Part shown: positions 10,801 through 18,732 of the stretch, in pieces
How positions within the stretch are numbered: the first letter of the stretch is position 1
Layout: every line of letters starts with the position of its first letter
Source: Anaerococcus sp. mt242
Lineage (GTDB): Bacteria; Bacillota; Clostridia; Tissierellales; Peptoniphilaceae
Assembly (NCBI RefSeq): GCF_016798225.1
Contig: NZ_JAEUYX010000007.1
Span: 1-64,000, forward strand
Direction: 5' to 3'
DNA length: 64,000 nt
The notes under the pieces: generated by a model
The model's database searches: none
Seen by the model: the letters and a program-made list of their open reading frames with translations, nothing else
What the model was told of the DNA's origin: nothing
Program-made: the position numbers and the translations under genes

Positions 10801-11431
10801 CGGTGGTGACGGATGGAGCTACGATATCGGATTTGGTGGTGTAGACCACGTATTAGCAAGTGGTGAAAACATCAACATTCTTGTATTCGATACAGAAGTT
10901 TACTCAAACACAGGTGGACAATCATCTAAATCTACACCATTATCAGCAGTAGCACAATTCGCTGCATCTGGTAAAAAAGTACGTAAAAAAGACCTTGGTT
11001 TAATGATGACTTCATATGGTTACATCTACGTAGCACAAGTAGCTATGGGAGCTAACCAAAACCAAACAATCAAAGCTATCAAAGAAGCTGAAGCTTACGA
11101 TGGACCATCATTAATCATCGCTTACGCACCATGTATCAACCACGGAATTAGAATTGGTATGGGTAAATCACAATTTAGAGAAAAACAAGCTGTTCAAGCT
11201 GGTTACTGGCACTTATGGAGATTTGACCCAAGACTTGCAGAAGAGGGCAAAAATCCATTCCAATTAGACTCTAAAGAACCAAGCGAATCATTCCAAGAAT
11301 TCCTTCAAGGGGAAGTAAGATACTCATCACTTAAGAGATCATTCCCTGAAACAGCAGACGAATTATATGCTGAAGCAGAAAAAGCAGCTAACGATAGATA
11401 CGAAACATATAAGAGACTTGCTGGTAAATAA
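7892..11431 (+). CDS. nifJ: Pyruvate:ferredoxin (flavodoxin) oxidoreductase
   Basis: This 1179-residue single-chain enzyme oxidises pyruvate and CoA to acetyl-CoA and CO2, reducing ferredoxin. It has the N-terminal pyrimidine-binding half (YPITPSSPM near 31), CoA-binding domains II-III, and two [4Fe-4S] ferredoxin motifs (CIQCNQCSFVCP near 691, CTGCGNCADICP near 748). The proximal-cluster cysteines follow (CAGCGETP and ATGCSS, about 817-850). The TPP site is GDGWSYDIG near 972 with NTGGQSSKSTP. AGGAGG lies 5 bases before ATG. Codon choice (many AAC and TTC) differs from its neighbours in the manner of highly expressed genes. It stands alone between a strong promoter and a terminator. Confidence 0.97.
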   Translation: MTITRAMKTMDGNTAAAHVSYAFTDVATIYPITPSSPMPESIDVWSSNGRKNVFDREVMVKEMQSEAGAAAAFHGSLAAGALTTTYTASQGLLLMIPNMYKVAGERLPGVFHVAARTVATHALSIYGDHSDIYAARQTGVAMLCSNSVQEVMDLSPVSHLSAIKGRVPFVNFFDGFRTSHEIQKINVWDYETLENLVDFEAVDNFKNNSLNPERPKHMGTAEKNIFFQRTVSRNNAYTEIVGIVEDYMNQINELIGTNYGLFNYYGQEDAEEVIVAMGSVNQTIRETIDELVKDGYKIGLVEVHLYRPFSKEHLLKVVPNTVKKIAVLDRTKEHGAEGQPLYLDVKSAFYGVENAPVIYGGIYGLSSKDTVPGDIKAVYDNLRKEDTKDNFTLSITDDVTNTSLEREDFKVRHEGTTRCKFWGFGSDGTVGANKQAIKIIGDNTDMFAQGYFDYDSKKSGGLTVSHLRFGKEPIKSTYLLDEADFMSLSKQAYLHQYDVLKGLKDGGTFLLNTTWSEEDLDEHLPANVKRYLAEHNINFYIIDASHIAQEIGLGSRTNMIMQAAFFNLSQVLPIEEAVGYLKDSIVKAYGHKGDDIVNMNYSAVDAGLEAAKKVEVPAEWANATEEEKAEQAEMSEFVKNILRPMIEQKEDDIPVSAFVDLNIENGEFPSGTTEVEKRGIALNVPEWQMENCIQCNQCSFVCPHAVIRPFLVTEDEKANAPEGFETKQAIGKGMEQYEFRIQVSPLDCTGCGNCADICPAPEKALLMKPFDEQVESQKENWEYAHEEVGYKEDVMDDKTLKGSQFKQPLLQFSGACAGCGETPYAKLVTQLFGDRMYVANATGCSSIWGASAPAMSYTINQESGKGPAWGNSLFEDAAEYGYGIKLAAESNKLLLETRMNSFLDLNLDTPLNEAFKMWLEGKEDVNSSKEATAKILTLENETVDSEEGKALLEDIYNLKDYMIKKSLWIFGGDGWSYDIGFGGVDHVLASGENINILVFDTEVYSNTGGQSSKSTPLSAVAQFAASGKKVRKKDLGLMMTSYGYIYVAQVAMGANQNQTIKAIKEAEAYDGPSLIIAYAPCINHGIRIGMGKSQFREKQAVQAGYWHLWRFDPRLAEEGKNPFQLDSKEPSESFQEFLQGEVRYSSLKRSFPETADELYAEAEKAANDRYETYKRLAGK

Positions 11432-11449
11432 GGTTAAAAATTAATTAGC

Positions 11450-11483
11450 AAAAAATGCCATATGAAAATATGGCATTTTTTTT
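11450..11483 (+). terminator. Terminator of nifJ
   Basis: AAAAAATGCCATA pairs with TATGGCATTTTTT around a 6-base loop, followed by more T. It separates nifJ from the accessory operon. Confidence 0.9.
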
Positions 11484-11529
11484 AAAAATAATTAATAAAT
11501 TTTTTAACAAAATTATAATGGAAGCTAAA

Positions 11530-12987
11530 ATGAATAGAGCAATTTTATTTACAAAAGCACCTAATCTAACTAATAGTAAAACAAGACTAAAAGATTTCCT
11601 GTCTGAAAAAGAAAGACTTGATCTGATGAGAAAACTTATAAAGAAAAACTATAAACTTCTAAATCAACAATCCATAGAATCAGTAATATATTTTAGTGGA
11701 TGTGAGTCAGATTTAGACTTTATAGAGAGCCAAAAAATTCCCCAATGTGGAAAAGATTTAGGGGAAAAAATGCGTAATGCAATTTTTAACCAGCTAGATA
11801 CTTACAAGAAAGTTCTTTTAATAGGATCAGACTTAGAAAATCTTACAGAGATACAAATTGAAAAGGCCTTCGAAAAGCTAGACAAATTTGATGTAGTAAT
11901 TGCATCAAGTATTGATGGGGGATATGGCCTGATAGCTATGAAAGAAAAACTGGATATATTTTCTGATATAAAATACTCAACCCCCAATGTATTGGACGAT
12001 ACTATTAAGAAAATAGAAGACCTTGATAAATCATATTTTTTACTTAATCCAATTCGCGATATAGATACCATAAAAGATTTGATAATTGCTGAGTTTGATG
12101 ATGAAAACATTACAGATCTTGGGAATGGTGAATATAATTTAAATTATAAACTTAATGATATGGTAATTAGAATAAATCTTGCATCCCAGATGGGATTAGG
12201 TGAAAATCAATTAAAGTATGAATTTGATGCTTTAAAAACTTTAGAAAAATCTAAGGTTACTCCTAAGGTCTATGATTATTATAAAAATGGTAAATACCTT
12301 AATAAATCATTTATGACTATGGAATATGTCGAGGGTAGACCTCTTAATTATGATACAGATATGGATATTGGAGCAAAATTATTAAGCTCAGTCCATAATT
12401 TGAAAGTAGACTTCAATAAGTTTATCTGGGCTAAAAAACCTTTTCTTAGTATGTATGAGGAATTTCAGTCCATGTTTTCCCATTATCAAAATTATATCCA
12501 CAAAGATCCAATTGTCGAGTCAAAAATTTTGAAATTTTTGAAAATAGCTAAAGATTCAGGTTTAGATTCTGAGATAGAAAATCCATGCATTATAAATACT
12601 GAGTTAAACAATCGTAATTTTATAATTGGTGAAAAATCAGTGGTAATTGATTGGGAAAAACCAATTATTGGTGAGTGCGAACAAGATTTAGCTCACTTTT
12701 TAGTGCCTACTACTACAAATTGGAAGACTGATACAATTTTATCTGAAGGAGATATGCTATCTTTTTTAAAGATTTATGAGAAGTATCGAGAAGTAGATTA
12801 TGATAAGTTTTATAAGTACTTAATGTTTAACTCATTAAGAGGGGTGACATGGTGTTCTATGGCAAAGGTAGAATACGAACAAGATAGATTTTTATCTAAT
12901 GAAGATACACTTATAAAAATAAATAAGTTTTTAAGTATTGAATTTTTAGATATGTTAGAGAAGTTTTATAGGAGCTATAATGGATAA
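11530..12987 (+). CDS. DUF2064 (TIGR04282-like) transferase fused to a choline-kinase/APH-like domain
   Basis: This 485-residue two-domain protein is the first gene of the plus operon. Residues 1-195 match the DUF2064 glycosyl/nucleotidyltransferase family: FTKAPNLTNSKTRL near 7, CGKDLGEKM near 73, IGSD near 98 and the SSIDGGYGLI motif near 126. Residues 205-485 resemble choline/aminoglycoside kinases, with MEYVEGRPL (about 264) and IDWEKPIIGECEQDLAHF (about 373). The catalytic HxDxxxxN loop reads NTELNNRN (356-363), so His and Asp are replaced by Asn and Glu, while DWE is kept. GGAAG lies 5 bases before ATG 11530. An earlier in-frame ATG at 11455 sits inside the nifJ terminator and is unlikely. 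Substrates are unknown. Confidence 0.75.
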   Translation: MNRAILFTKAPNLTNSKTRLKDFLSEKERLDLMRKLIKKNYKLLNQQSIESVIYFSGCESDLDFIESQKIPQCGKDLGEKMRNAIFNQLDTYKKVLLIGSDLENLTEIQIEKAFEKLDKFDVVIASSIDGGYGLIAMKEKLDIFSDIKYSTPNVLDDTIKKIEDLDKSYFLLNPIRDIDTIKDLIIAEFDDENITDLGNGEYNLNYKLNDMVIRINLASQMGLGENQLKYEFDALKTLEKSKVTPKVYDYYKNGKYLNKSFMTMEYVEGRPLNYDTDMDIGAKLLSSVHNLKVDFNKFIWAKKPFLSMYEEFQSMFSHYQNYIHKDPIVESKILKFLKIAKDSGLDSEIENPCIINTELNNRNFIIGEKSVVIDWEKPIIGECEQDLAHFLVPTTTNWKTDTILSEGDMLSFLKIYEKYREVDYDKFYKYLMFNSLRGVTWCSMAKVEYEQDRFLSNEDTLIKINKFLSIEFLDMLEKFYRSYNG

Positions 12988-13417
12988 TAAAAAATTAGAA
13001 AATTTCATGGAAAAGGGCTATAACTGTTCTCAAACAGTATTTTCTTATTTTGCTGAAGATGTGGGAATGGATGAAGAAACTGCAGTAAAAATTTCTACGC
13101 CTTTTGAAATGGGCATGTATAAATCCGATATTTGTGGTGCATTGACTGCATCATATATGGCATTAGGTCATAAATATGGGTCTACAGATCCTTATAAAAA
13201 GATTGAATTAGCAAAGATGATTTATAAACTTGATAAAGAATTTGAAAAAAGAATGGGTCATACAAAATGTGCCAATCTTTTAAAAGTAGATGTAAATACA
13301 GATGATGGATTTAATTATGCAGTGGAAAATGGTTTGTTATCAAAAGTATGTGGCAAATGCATTACAAATGCAATTGAGATTACAGAAGAAATAATGAGGG
13401 AAAATGATGAAAATTAA
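12980..13417 (+). CDS. C_GCAxxG_C_C family redox protein
   Basis: This 145-residue protein belongs to the C_GCAxxG_C_C family, small cysteine-rich proteins often found beside redox or metal-related genes. Conserved cysteines are in GYNCSQ (about 14), DICGALTAS (about 51), HTKCANLL (about 96) and VCGKC (about 114). No signal peptide or membrane segment is seen, so it is probably cytosolic. It overlaps the upstream kinase fusion by 8 bases and the following lipoprotein by 11, so the three are coupled. The family function is not established; the cysteine pattern suggests metal-cluster or thiol chemistry. Confidence 0.8.
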   Translation: MDNKKLENFMEKGYNCSQTVFSYFAEDVGMDEETAVKISTPFEMGMYKSDICGALTASYMALGHKYGSTDPYKKIELAKMIYKLDKEFEKRMGHTKCANLLKVDVNTDDGFNYAVENGLLSKVCGKCITNAIEITEEIMRENDEN

Positions 13418-14705
13418 AAATTTATTTATTACAAGTCTCCTGTGCTTAGGGATATTAACCGGTTGTGCTAACAATGTTAATGAGAAGGCAGTAGAAGAAA
13501 AAGCACCAGTAAAAACAAGCCAATCAGAGGAAAATGAAGAAATTAAAGAAACTTCTGAAACAAGCGATGTAATAAGTGAAGTAAATTATGATGAAATAGC
13601 TAAAAAAGCTGAAGGAACATCTGTAAATTTATATGGATGGGGTGGGGATGATAAGCGTAACCAATGGTTAGATGATTATATAATTCCAAAGATGAAAGAA
13701 GATTATAACATCGAAGTAAATCGTGTAGGCATGGATATTGATGAAATATTAAATCTTATGCTAGCAGAGAAAGATTCTGAAGAAGGTGATGTAGATGTGG
13801 TTTGGATAAATGGTGAAAACTTTGAAAATGCAAAGAATAATGGTTTGCTTTTTGGTCCAATAACACAGGTACTTCCAAATTTTAATGATTATGTAGACCA
13901 AGATGATGAAGGAATAAAATACGATTTTGGTGAACCAGTAGAAAATATGGAAGCACCATATGGTGGAGCTCAATTTGTATTTATGTATGACAGCTCAAAA
14001 ATTGATAATCCACCTAAAAACGCTGAAGAATTATTAGAACTTGCCAAAGCAAACCCTGGAAAAATAACTTATGCTTCTTTGCCAGATTTTACAGGTTCAG
14101 CTTTTATTAGAAATATTATTTCTGATATCCAAGGTTATGAAGAATTTATGGATAAGGATCTAACTAAAGATAAGCTTAAAGAAATGCTAAAACCAACAAT
14201 TGATTATTTAAATGAATTAAAACCATATTTATGGAATGAAGGTCAATCTTATCCAGCAGATAACCCAACTCTAGTAAATATGTTTGCAGATGGTGAATTA
14301 ATAATGGCTATGAGCTATAATCCAAATGCCGCATCAACTGGTGTAGCTGATGGACAATTTAATGAAAATGTAAGGACAGCAGTATTTGATAAGGGGACAA
14401 TCGCAAATACACACTTCTTAGCAATAAGCAAAGGATCTTCAAACAAAGATGCTTCAACGGTTCTTATAAACTTAATATTATCCCCAGAAGCTCAAATTTC
14501 AAAAGCTGATCCTGAAACTTTAGGAGATCTTCCTATAATAGATTACGATAAATTAACTGATGAGCAAAAGAAATTATATGATGAAATTCCAAGCGGTAAA
14601 TACACTTTATCTACAAAAGAATTAGAAGAACATAGAATTCCAGAAATGCCAGCAAATCTTGTGCCTTTGATTGAAGAAATATGGGAAGAAGAAGTACTAA
14701 ACTAA
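13407..14705 (+). CDS. YnjB-like ABC transporter substrate-binding lipoprotein
   Basis: This 432-residue solute-binding protein has a lipoprotein signal peptide with lipobox LTGC (Cys 20) and an acidic Ser/Thr/Glu-rich linker to about residue 60. The mature part matches the COG4134/YnjB pattern: YGWGGDDKRNQWLDDYI, DVVWINGENFENAK, LLFGP, LPNF, APYGGAQFVFMYDSS, NPGKITYASLPDFTGSAF and MSYNPNAAS. The family binds an unknown solute outside the membrane. GAGGG lies 6 bases before ATG 13407, which is preferred to the ATG three bases earlier. It overlaps the genes on both sides, and the permeases and ATPase follow directly. Confidence 0.85.
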   Translation: MKIKNLFITSLLCLGILTGCANNVNEKAVEEKAPVKTSQSEENEEIKETSETSDVISEVNYDEIAKKAEGTSVNLYGWGGDDKRNQWLDDYIIPKMKEDYNIEVNRVGMDIDEILNLMLAEKDSEEGDVDVVWINGENFENAKNNGLLFGPITQVLPNFNDYVDQDDEGIKYDFGEPVENMEAPYGGAQFVFMYDSSKIDNPPKNAEELLELAKANPGKITYASLPDFTGSAFIRNIISDIQGYEEFMDKDLTKDKLKEMLKPTIDYLNELKPYLWNEGQSYPADNPTLVNMFADGELIMAMSYNPNAASTGVADGQFNENVRTAVFDKGTIANTHFLAISKGSSNKDASTVLINLILSPEAQISKADPETLGDLPIIDYDKLTDEQKKLYDEIPSGKYTLSTKELEEHRIPEMPANLVPLIEEIWEEEVLN

Positions 14706-15538
14706 AAAACTTACTTAGCTATTCAGGATTAATACTAATATTATTATTAATCTTGATTGGCTTTAGTAAGTCAATGTTAATAAGTTTTGGACTTTTTAAA
14801 GAAGTAGGGCTTGATAGTTTTACCTTTGACTTTTATAAAGAAGTTCTTAAAGATAAGACTTTTATATCAAGCCTTATTTTTTCTTTAAAAATTTCTATTA
14901 TTTCAAGTATTTTAGCAGTATTGCTGGGTATATTTCTTTCTTATGGCATATTTACCAATAAAATATTTGATATGTATTTAAAACTACCCGTGATTGTGCC
15001 ACATATTATAGTTGCAATTTTATTTGTAAATTTATTTGCCCAAACGGGGGTGATTTCCAGAGTATTTTATAAGCTAAATTTAATAGATGATTCAAGTTCA
15101 TTTATTCAATTATTTTATAACAAAAATGCTTTTGGGATAATTTTAAGCTATGCCTTAAAGGGTGGGGCTTATGCAGGCATGGTTTTTTTAGAAATCTATC
15201 GAAATATTAGTTCAAATCAGCTACTTGCTGCTAAAAATTTAGGGGCAAATGATATTCAACAATACTATTTTATAATTTTCCCTTTTATAAAAAGGCAAAT
15301 GATAGAAACTTTTCTAATACTTTTTAATTTCGCTATAAGTTCTTATGAAGTTCCACTTTTGATAGGTCCCACTAGTCCAAGAACTCTTGCTGCAAAATCT
15401 TATATCGAATTTACTAAAAATAGCTTTGCCTATAAGCCTAAGGCCTTAGTTATAAATATATTTTTAATCATTCTAGGTCTCTTATCATTAGTAATTGTGT
15501 ATATCATAAAGGATGAAATTTATGAAGAAAATGTCTAA
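14681..15538 (+). CDS. ABC transporter permease (YnjC N-terminal half-like)
   Basis: This 285-residue integral membrane protein has about six hydrophobic helices and a BPD_transp_1 cytoplasmic loop around residue 185 (AAKNLGANDIQQYYFIIFPFI, the EAA motif that contacts the ATPase). E. coli YnjC and ThiP carry two such domains in one chain; here they are two genes. It overlaps the binding protein by 25 bases. The ribosome site is weak, so translation is probably coupled. It pairs with the next permease to form the channel of the importer. Confidence 0.82.
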   Translation: MGRRSTKLKNLLSYSGLILILLLILIGFSKSMLISFGLFKEVGLDSFTFDFYKEVLKDKTFISSLIFSLKISIISSILAVLLGIFLSYGIFTNKIFDMYLKLPVIVPHIIVAILFVNLFAQTGVISRVFYKLNLIDDSSSFIQLFYNKNAFGIILSYALKGGAYAGMVFLEIYRNISSNQLLAAKNLGANDIQQYYFIIFPFIKRQMIETFLILFNFAISSYEVPLLIGPTSPRTLAAKSYIEFTKNSFAYKPKALVINIFLIILGLLSLVIVYIIKDEIYEENV

Positions 15539-16310
15539 GATAGTATTATATATTTATATAATTATATTAATATTTGCGGGAATAGATTTGTTATTTACTA
15601 GCTTTAGACAAAATTATCCTTGGCCAAACTTAGTATCTGCTAATTATTCTTTACGATCCTATTTGTACTTATATAGAGATAGGAAATTTATCAAAGGAAT
15701 ACTAAATTCATTAATAATTGGCTTAAGTTCTAGTACCTTTTCAGTTTTACTGTCCATTGCAATTACTAAAAAAATTTATTATAAGTCTAGGGGATATAGA
15801 CTAATAAGTTTTATAGTTTTTTTACCTTTTTTAATAGGCGCTACTAGTATAGGCCTTGGTTTGCAATTATTTTTTAAATCTATTGGAGTTACTGGCTCAA
15901 AAATACTTATTATAATTGCTCAAAGCATTTACATTATTCCTTATGCAGTTAGGATACTAAAAGCTGGGTATAGTTTTCTATCTGATAATCTCATTTATGC
16001 TGGAAAAATGTTAGGGGCTGGAGATAAAGAAATTAAAAGAGAAATAGTTTTTCCAATCCTAGCGCCTTTTATAAAGACAGCCTTTATTATGGGATTCATT
16101 CTTTCGATTAGCGAATACTATCTAACCCTAGTATTAGGATCTGGCCTTGTAGAAAGTTTTATGACTGTAGCTTTTCCATTTTTTGTAGCTAGAGATAGGG
16201 CAATTTCTTCAGCAGTGAGCATAGTATTTTTAATTATTAATATCATTTTTATATTAATCATAGAAGTGATTTTTAAAATAGTATTTAGGAGGAAAAAATG
16301 GGTCTTATAA
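15522..16310 (+). CDS. ABC transporter permease (YnjC C-terminal half-like)
   Basis: This 262-residue membrane protein has about six helices and an EAA loop (AGKMLGAGDKEIKREIVFPI, about residue 160). It is the second permease of the YnjBCD-like importer. AAAGG lies 9 bases before ATG 15522. Another ATG at 15513 directly abuts that ribosome site and is less likely. It overlaps the preceding permease by 17 bases and the ATPase by 13. Confidence 0.82.
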   Translation: MKKMSKIVLYIYIIILIFAGIDLLFTSFRQNYPWPNLVSANYSLRSYLYLYRDRKFIKGILNSLIIGLSSSTFSVLLSIAITKKIYYKSRGYRLISFIVFLPFLIGATSIGLGLQLFFKSIGVTGSKILIIIAQSIYIIPYAVRILKAGYSFLSDNLIYAGKMLGAGDKEIKREIVFPILAPFIKTAFIMGFILSISEYYLTLVLGSGLVESFMTVAFPFFVARDRAISSAVSIVFLIINIIFILIIEVIFKIVFRRKKWVL

Positions 16311-17221
16311 GGGCAAAGAATATAAGCAAGTCATATAATAATAAAAAAATACTTGATAATATAAGCTTTGATTTAGAATCTGGTCAAGTTTTATCTATTG
16401 TTGGCAATAGTGGATCGGGAAAGAGCACTTTATTAAAAATTATCTCTGGAATTATAGAAGAATTTTCTGGGAAAATATATTTAAATGAAAAAGAAATCAC
16501 AAACTTATCTATAAAGGAACGTAAATTTATCCTTATGTTCCAAGATGATGAACTATTTCCTCATATGACAATTTTTGATAATGTTGGTTTTGGCCTAAAA
16601 ATGGATGGTAAAGATAAAGACTATATAACAAAAGAGGTGGAAAAATATCTAAATTTGGTTGGACTAATAGAGCATAAAGATAAGTACCCATCTCAATTAT
16701 CAGGGGGAGAAAAACAAAGAATTGCCCTAGCTCGTAGCTTGATTGTAAAACCAAAAATGCTTTTACTAGATGAGCCATTTACTGCACTTGATCCAACTTT
16801 AAGAAATAAACTAAGAAGTGAAACTTTTAAAATCATAAAAGATCAGAATATCCCAACTATATTTGTAAGCCATGACCTAAATGAAGCAGTGGAAGTAGCA
16901 GATAAACTTGCAATCCTTGCTGATGGGAAATTTATAGCCTATGATAGGCCCAAAAATATTTATCAAAATCCAGACAATAAGGCCACTGCAAGTTTTATAT
17001 TTAAGGATAATATAATAGGTAAAAAACTTATCAAAAAATCTGATATTGATATAATAGACGGTGATGATTACAGTGTTATAGAAAAAACTTATAGGGGAGA
17101 TTTTTTTTCTTATAAATTGGATGGTCAATATACTTTGTCAGTAGATAGCCCTAAAGAATATTTTTTAGGTGATAAGATAGGGATAAATATAAAACAAGTG
17201 ATAGAATTGGAGGAGAAGTGA
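16298..17221 (+). CDS. ABC transporter ATP-binding protein (YnjD-like)
   Basis: This 307-residue ATPase powers the importer from the cytoplasmic face. Walker A is GNSGSGKS (about 37), followed by the Q-loop FQDDELFPHM (about 83), the signature LSGGEKQRIALARSL (about 133), Walker B LLLDEPFTALDP and the H-loop VSHDLNEAVE. About 70 residues after the nucleotide domain (240-307) look like a TOBE-type regulatory extension, longer than in E. coli YnjD. AGGAGG lies just before ATG 16298. It overlaps the nucleoside hydrolase start as GTGA. Confidence 0.92.
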   Translation: MGLIRAKNISKSYNNKKILDNISFDLESGQVLSIVGNSGSGKSTLLKIISGIIEEFSGKIYLNEKEITNLSIKERKFILMFQDDELFPHMTIFDNVGFGLKMDGKDKDYITKEVEKYLNLVGLIEHKDKYPSQLSGGEKQRIALARSLIVKPKMLLLDEPFTALDPTLRNKLRSETFKIIKDQNIPTIFVSHDLNEAVEVADKLAILADGKFIAYDRPKNIYQNPDNKATASFIFKDNIIGKKLIKKSDIDIIDGDDYSVIEKTYRGDFFSYKLDGQYTLSVDSPKEYFLGDKIGINIKQVIELEEK

Positions 17222-18039
17222 AAAAAGTTATAATAGATACAGATTGTACTATAGATATAAAAGGGTGTGACTTAGATGATGCTTTTGCAATTCTTTATTT
17301 GATAGCCCATCCTGATATAGATGTGAGACTTATTACAACAACTTTTGGTAATAATAATGAGGATGTAACTTACAATGCTACAAAAAAAATGCTAGATGAT
17401 TTAAATATTGACATACCACTTGTAAAGGGCGGCCTTTACATCCATGATGCGGCAGAAGCTATAAAAAAAGAAGTTGAAGAAAATGATGATATCATCATTT
17501 TATCTTTAGGAGCAACAAGCAATAGTCAAAAGGCTCTAGCCTTAGGAATGGTTCCTAAAAGAGTAAAATCTTTTGTAGCCATGGGTGGGATTACAGATGA
17601 ACTTAGATTTAACAAAAAAATTATGCGTGAGCTAAACCTAAGTATAGACTATCTATCCACTATATATGCATTAAAAAGATTTGATAATATTGATGTCATT
17701 ACTGGCAATAATTGTATGAAGCACAAATATCAAGTGCCAGTTAATGCGGTTTATAAAAGTGAGTTTATGAATTATTTGAAACCATCTCTAAATAGGGTTA
17801 GTGAAGAATTTATGGATGAGTTTGGAGAAAGCAAATTAGTTGTTTGGGATGCACTGGCTGCACTTTATATAACAAATCCAGAATACTTCACTGACTATAA
17901 AAAAGATATATCATTAGATGAACATTTACTAAATGGATACCTGGTGGAAGGAAATGATAAAAAAGTAAATTTACCAGAAATAAAAGAAAATATAAATGCT
18001 ATGAAGTATATAGTATCAATAATTGAAAACAATAATTAA
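17218..18039 (+). CDS. Nucleoside hydrolase-like protein with altered N-terminal motif
   Basis: This 273-residue protein is similar to inosine/uridine-preferring nucleoside hydrolases, which split the N-glycosidic bond of ribonucleosides. The usual DTDPGxDDA metal and ribose site is replaced by DTDCTIDIKGCDLDDAF (residues 7-23), an insertion carrying two cysteines. Downstream, LSLGATSN, VAMGG and ELNLSIDYLST match the order of the family. The C-terminal catalytic segment has VVWDALAALYI, where the family has an aspartate before the helix. The start is GTG 17218 with GGAGGAGA before it, overlapping the ATPase stop. It is the last gene of the plus operon. A changed substrate is plausible. Confidence 0.75.
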   Translation: MKKVIIDTDCTIDIKGCDLDDAFAILYLIAHPDIDVRLITTTFGNNNEDVTYNATKKMLDDLNIDIPLVKGGLYIHDAAEAIKKEVEENDDIIILSLGATSNSQKALALGMVPKRVKSFVAMGGITDELRFNKKIMRELNLSIDYLSTIYALKRFDNIDVITGNNCMKHKYQVPVNAVYKSEFMNYLKPSLNRVSEEFMDEFGESKLVVWDALAALYITNPEYFTDYKKDISLDEHLLNGYLVEGNDKKVNLPEIKENINAMKYIVSIIENNN

Positions 18040-18069
18040 AAAGACGGGGAATGATCCTCGTCTTTTTTA
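18038..18069. terminator. Bidirectional terminator between the two accessory operons
   Basis: AAAAAGACGGGGA pairs with TCCTCGTCTTTTT over 13 bp with one G-T wobble and the loop ATGA. A-runs on one side and T-runs on the other let it work in both directions. It sits between the nucleoside hydrolase and the glycosyltransferase. Confidence 0.9.
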
Positions 18070-18732
18070 TATTTTTTTATAAAGTTTAGCTATTTTTTCT
18101 ATATCATAACCTTTCCTATACATTTTTTGCAAAATTTTCATCATAAATCCAGTCCTTAGGGGATGATTTTTTAATCTTCTTGAGGAAGTATATATAGGGT
18201 AGTCTACTTGCTTTAACTTATAACCATGGTCTTTGATATCCATAGATAATTGATAATCTTCCATTAAAGGAATTGCCTTATATCCTCCGATTTTTTCGAA
18301 AATTTCTCTTTTTATAAATATGCCTTGGTCACCAAAAGCAATATTTTTTCTCTTTACCCTTAGATTTGAGAAAAATTCTATAAAATCTAGGCTAGGATTT
18401 GTTGGATGAAATTTTAAGGTAAAACAACCTGCATCAAGATTGGATTTTTCTATTACTTTTATACAATCAGGACCTATATAGCTATCACAGTGGAGGAAAA
18501 ATAAGTAATCACCCTTGGCATACTTACTTGCTGCATTCATCTGATTTGATCTATACTTTGTTTCTCTTATTTTAGGATATGTGATTAGGTCGTAAGTTCC
18601 ATCACTACTAAAACCATCAGTAAATATTACCTCGATATCTCCCTTTATTTTAGCTAATTGTTTTTCAATTTTTTTTACATTTTCTACTTCATTATAAGTT
18701 GGAATTATTATTGTTACCATGTTTTTTATCAT
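18067..18732 (-). CDS. TIGR04283-like family 2 glycosyltransferase
   Basis: This 221-residue GT-A glycosyltransferase is the last gene of the minus operon. TIIIPTYNE (about 7), the DGFSSDGT motif (about 39), RSNQMNAASKYAKGD (about 61), FLHCDS (about 78), FGDQGIFIKRE (about 133), PLMEDYQLS (about 154) and SSRRLKNHPLRTG (about 178) match the TIGR04283 transferase that accompanies TIGR04282 proteins. No membrane segment is present, so it is cytosolic. It overlaps the upstream membrane protein by 41 bases with no clear ribosome site; ATG 18720 is an equally possible start. Donor and acceptor are unknown. Confidence 0.8.
   Translation of the reverse strand: MIKNMVTIIIPTYNEVENVKKIEKQLAKIKGDIEVIFTDGFSSDGTYDLITYPKIRETKYRSNQMNAASKYAKGDYLFFLHCDSYIGPDCIKVIEKSNLDAGCFTLKFHPTNPSLDFIEFFSNLRVKRKNIAFGDQGIFIKREIFEKIGGYKAIPLMEDYQLSMDIKDHGYKLKQVDYPIYTSSRRLKNHPLRTGFMMKILQKMYRKGYDIEKIAKLYKKI

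Noticed and set aside
11514-11519. TATAAT before the transferase-kinase gene as its promoter
   Set aside because: There is no -35 at a suitable distance, and a start 6-7 bases on would leave almost no leader and lose the GGAAG site.
11455-11529. Longer N-terminus for the transferase-kinase fusion starting at ATG 11455
   Set aside because: That ATG lies within the nifJ terminator stem and has no ribosome site. ATG 11530 has GGAAG 5 bases upstream and begins directly with the DUF2064 motif.
13380-13410. Thiamine or other riboswitch before the YnjB-like importer
   Set aside because: The importer gene overlaps the preceding gene, so there is no untranslated leader to hold a riboswitch.
12980-13417. 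Selenocysteine (in-frame TGA) in the C_GCAxxG_C_C gene
   Set aside because: The gene reads through without any in-frame TGA and all expected cysteines are encoded as Cys.
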